Part shown: piece after piece, positions 5,382 to 5,478 of the stretch | How positions within the stretch are numbered: the stretch's first letter is position 1 | Layout: each line of letters starts with the position of its first letter | Source of the DNA: Kiritimatiellia bacterium | GTDB taxonomy: Bacteria; Verrucomicrobiota; Kiritimatiellia; SLAD01 | Direction: 5' to 3' | Assembly: GCA_007134175.1 (NCBI GenBank) | Contig: SLLF01000257.1 | Span: 1-5,478 of the forward strand | DNA length: 5,478 nt | The notes under the pieces: model-generated | The model's database searches: none | Told to the model about the DNA's origin: nothing | Seen by the model: only the letters and a program-made list of their open reading frames with translations | Position numbers and translations under genes: made by a program

Positions 5382-5478
5382 GGCTCCTCGACATGGCCAA
5401 GTCCCTGCATATCCAACAACAGCCTCCACACACTCTCTCCGCACGCCCTCCATCAATTTCTTGCAGCGCAATCGGCTC

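Noticed and set aside
5219..5431. Minus-strand frame of 70 codons with GTG start and GGAG ahead of it
   Set aside because: It overlaps about 110 bases of the lipoprotein gene's signal peptide region in another frame and resembles no family. A real gene would need an unusually long overlap.
5361..5478. Possible 3' end of an upstream minus-strand gene
   Set aside because: Two minus-strand frames are open from the window edge and neither has a recognisable translation, so no gene can be claimed.

Overview
The window is a dense, GC-rich stretch of bacterial chromosome. It carries five protein genes: three on the + strand, then two on the - strand, so the two groups converge at about 3600-3850. 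Nothing names the organism directly. The DinG-type helicase, the short GGQ release-factor-like protein and the aspartic-protease-like lipoprotein together suggest a member of the Planctomycetes-Verrucomicrobia-Kiritimatiellota group. That is an impression from family resemblance, not a demonstrated placement. Two predicted lipoproteins with type II signal peptides indicate a cell envelope that handles lipoproteins.

Left part (1-2748): a small predicted lipoprotein of unknown function (121-561) is followed by 118 bases with a perfect TATAAT box and two short inverted repeats. Next comes a DinG/YoaA-type iron-sulfur DNA helicase (680-2698, GTG start). Fifty bases later, with no visible terminator, lies nfo (2749-3597), the AP endonuclease IV. 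Helicase and nuclease probably form a two-gene DNA repair operon.

Centre (3594-3848): the space between the convergent stop codons is almost exactly filled by a 255-base element. Its ends are an imperfect 18-base inverted repeat (16 of 18 matching). At least six further complementary blocks nest inside it around a common centre near 3707. The stop codon of nfo lies inside the left arm, and the stop codon of the opposite gene lies five bases outside the right arm. It looks like a MITE-like or foldback repeat, or a structured intergenic unit. It is the least ordinary thing in the window.

Right part (3854-5327, - strand): transcribed first is a lipoprotein with two retropepsin-like lobes, each with an altered active-site triplet. 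After 49 bases comes a 138-residue stand-alone GGQ protein of the ribosome-rescue type, which resembles mitochondrial mtRF-R (C12orf65) more than ArfB. They may be co-transcribed, but nothing visible ties their functions together. The last 150 bases are upstream sequence of the lipoprotein gene, with one 13-base palindrome and no supportable gene. No RNA genes, CRISPR arrays, transposase genes or phage genes were seen.
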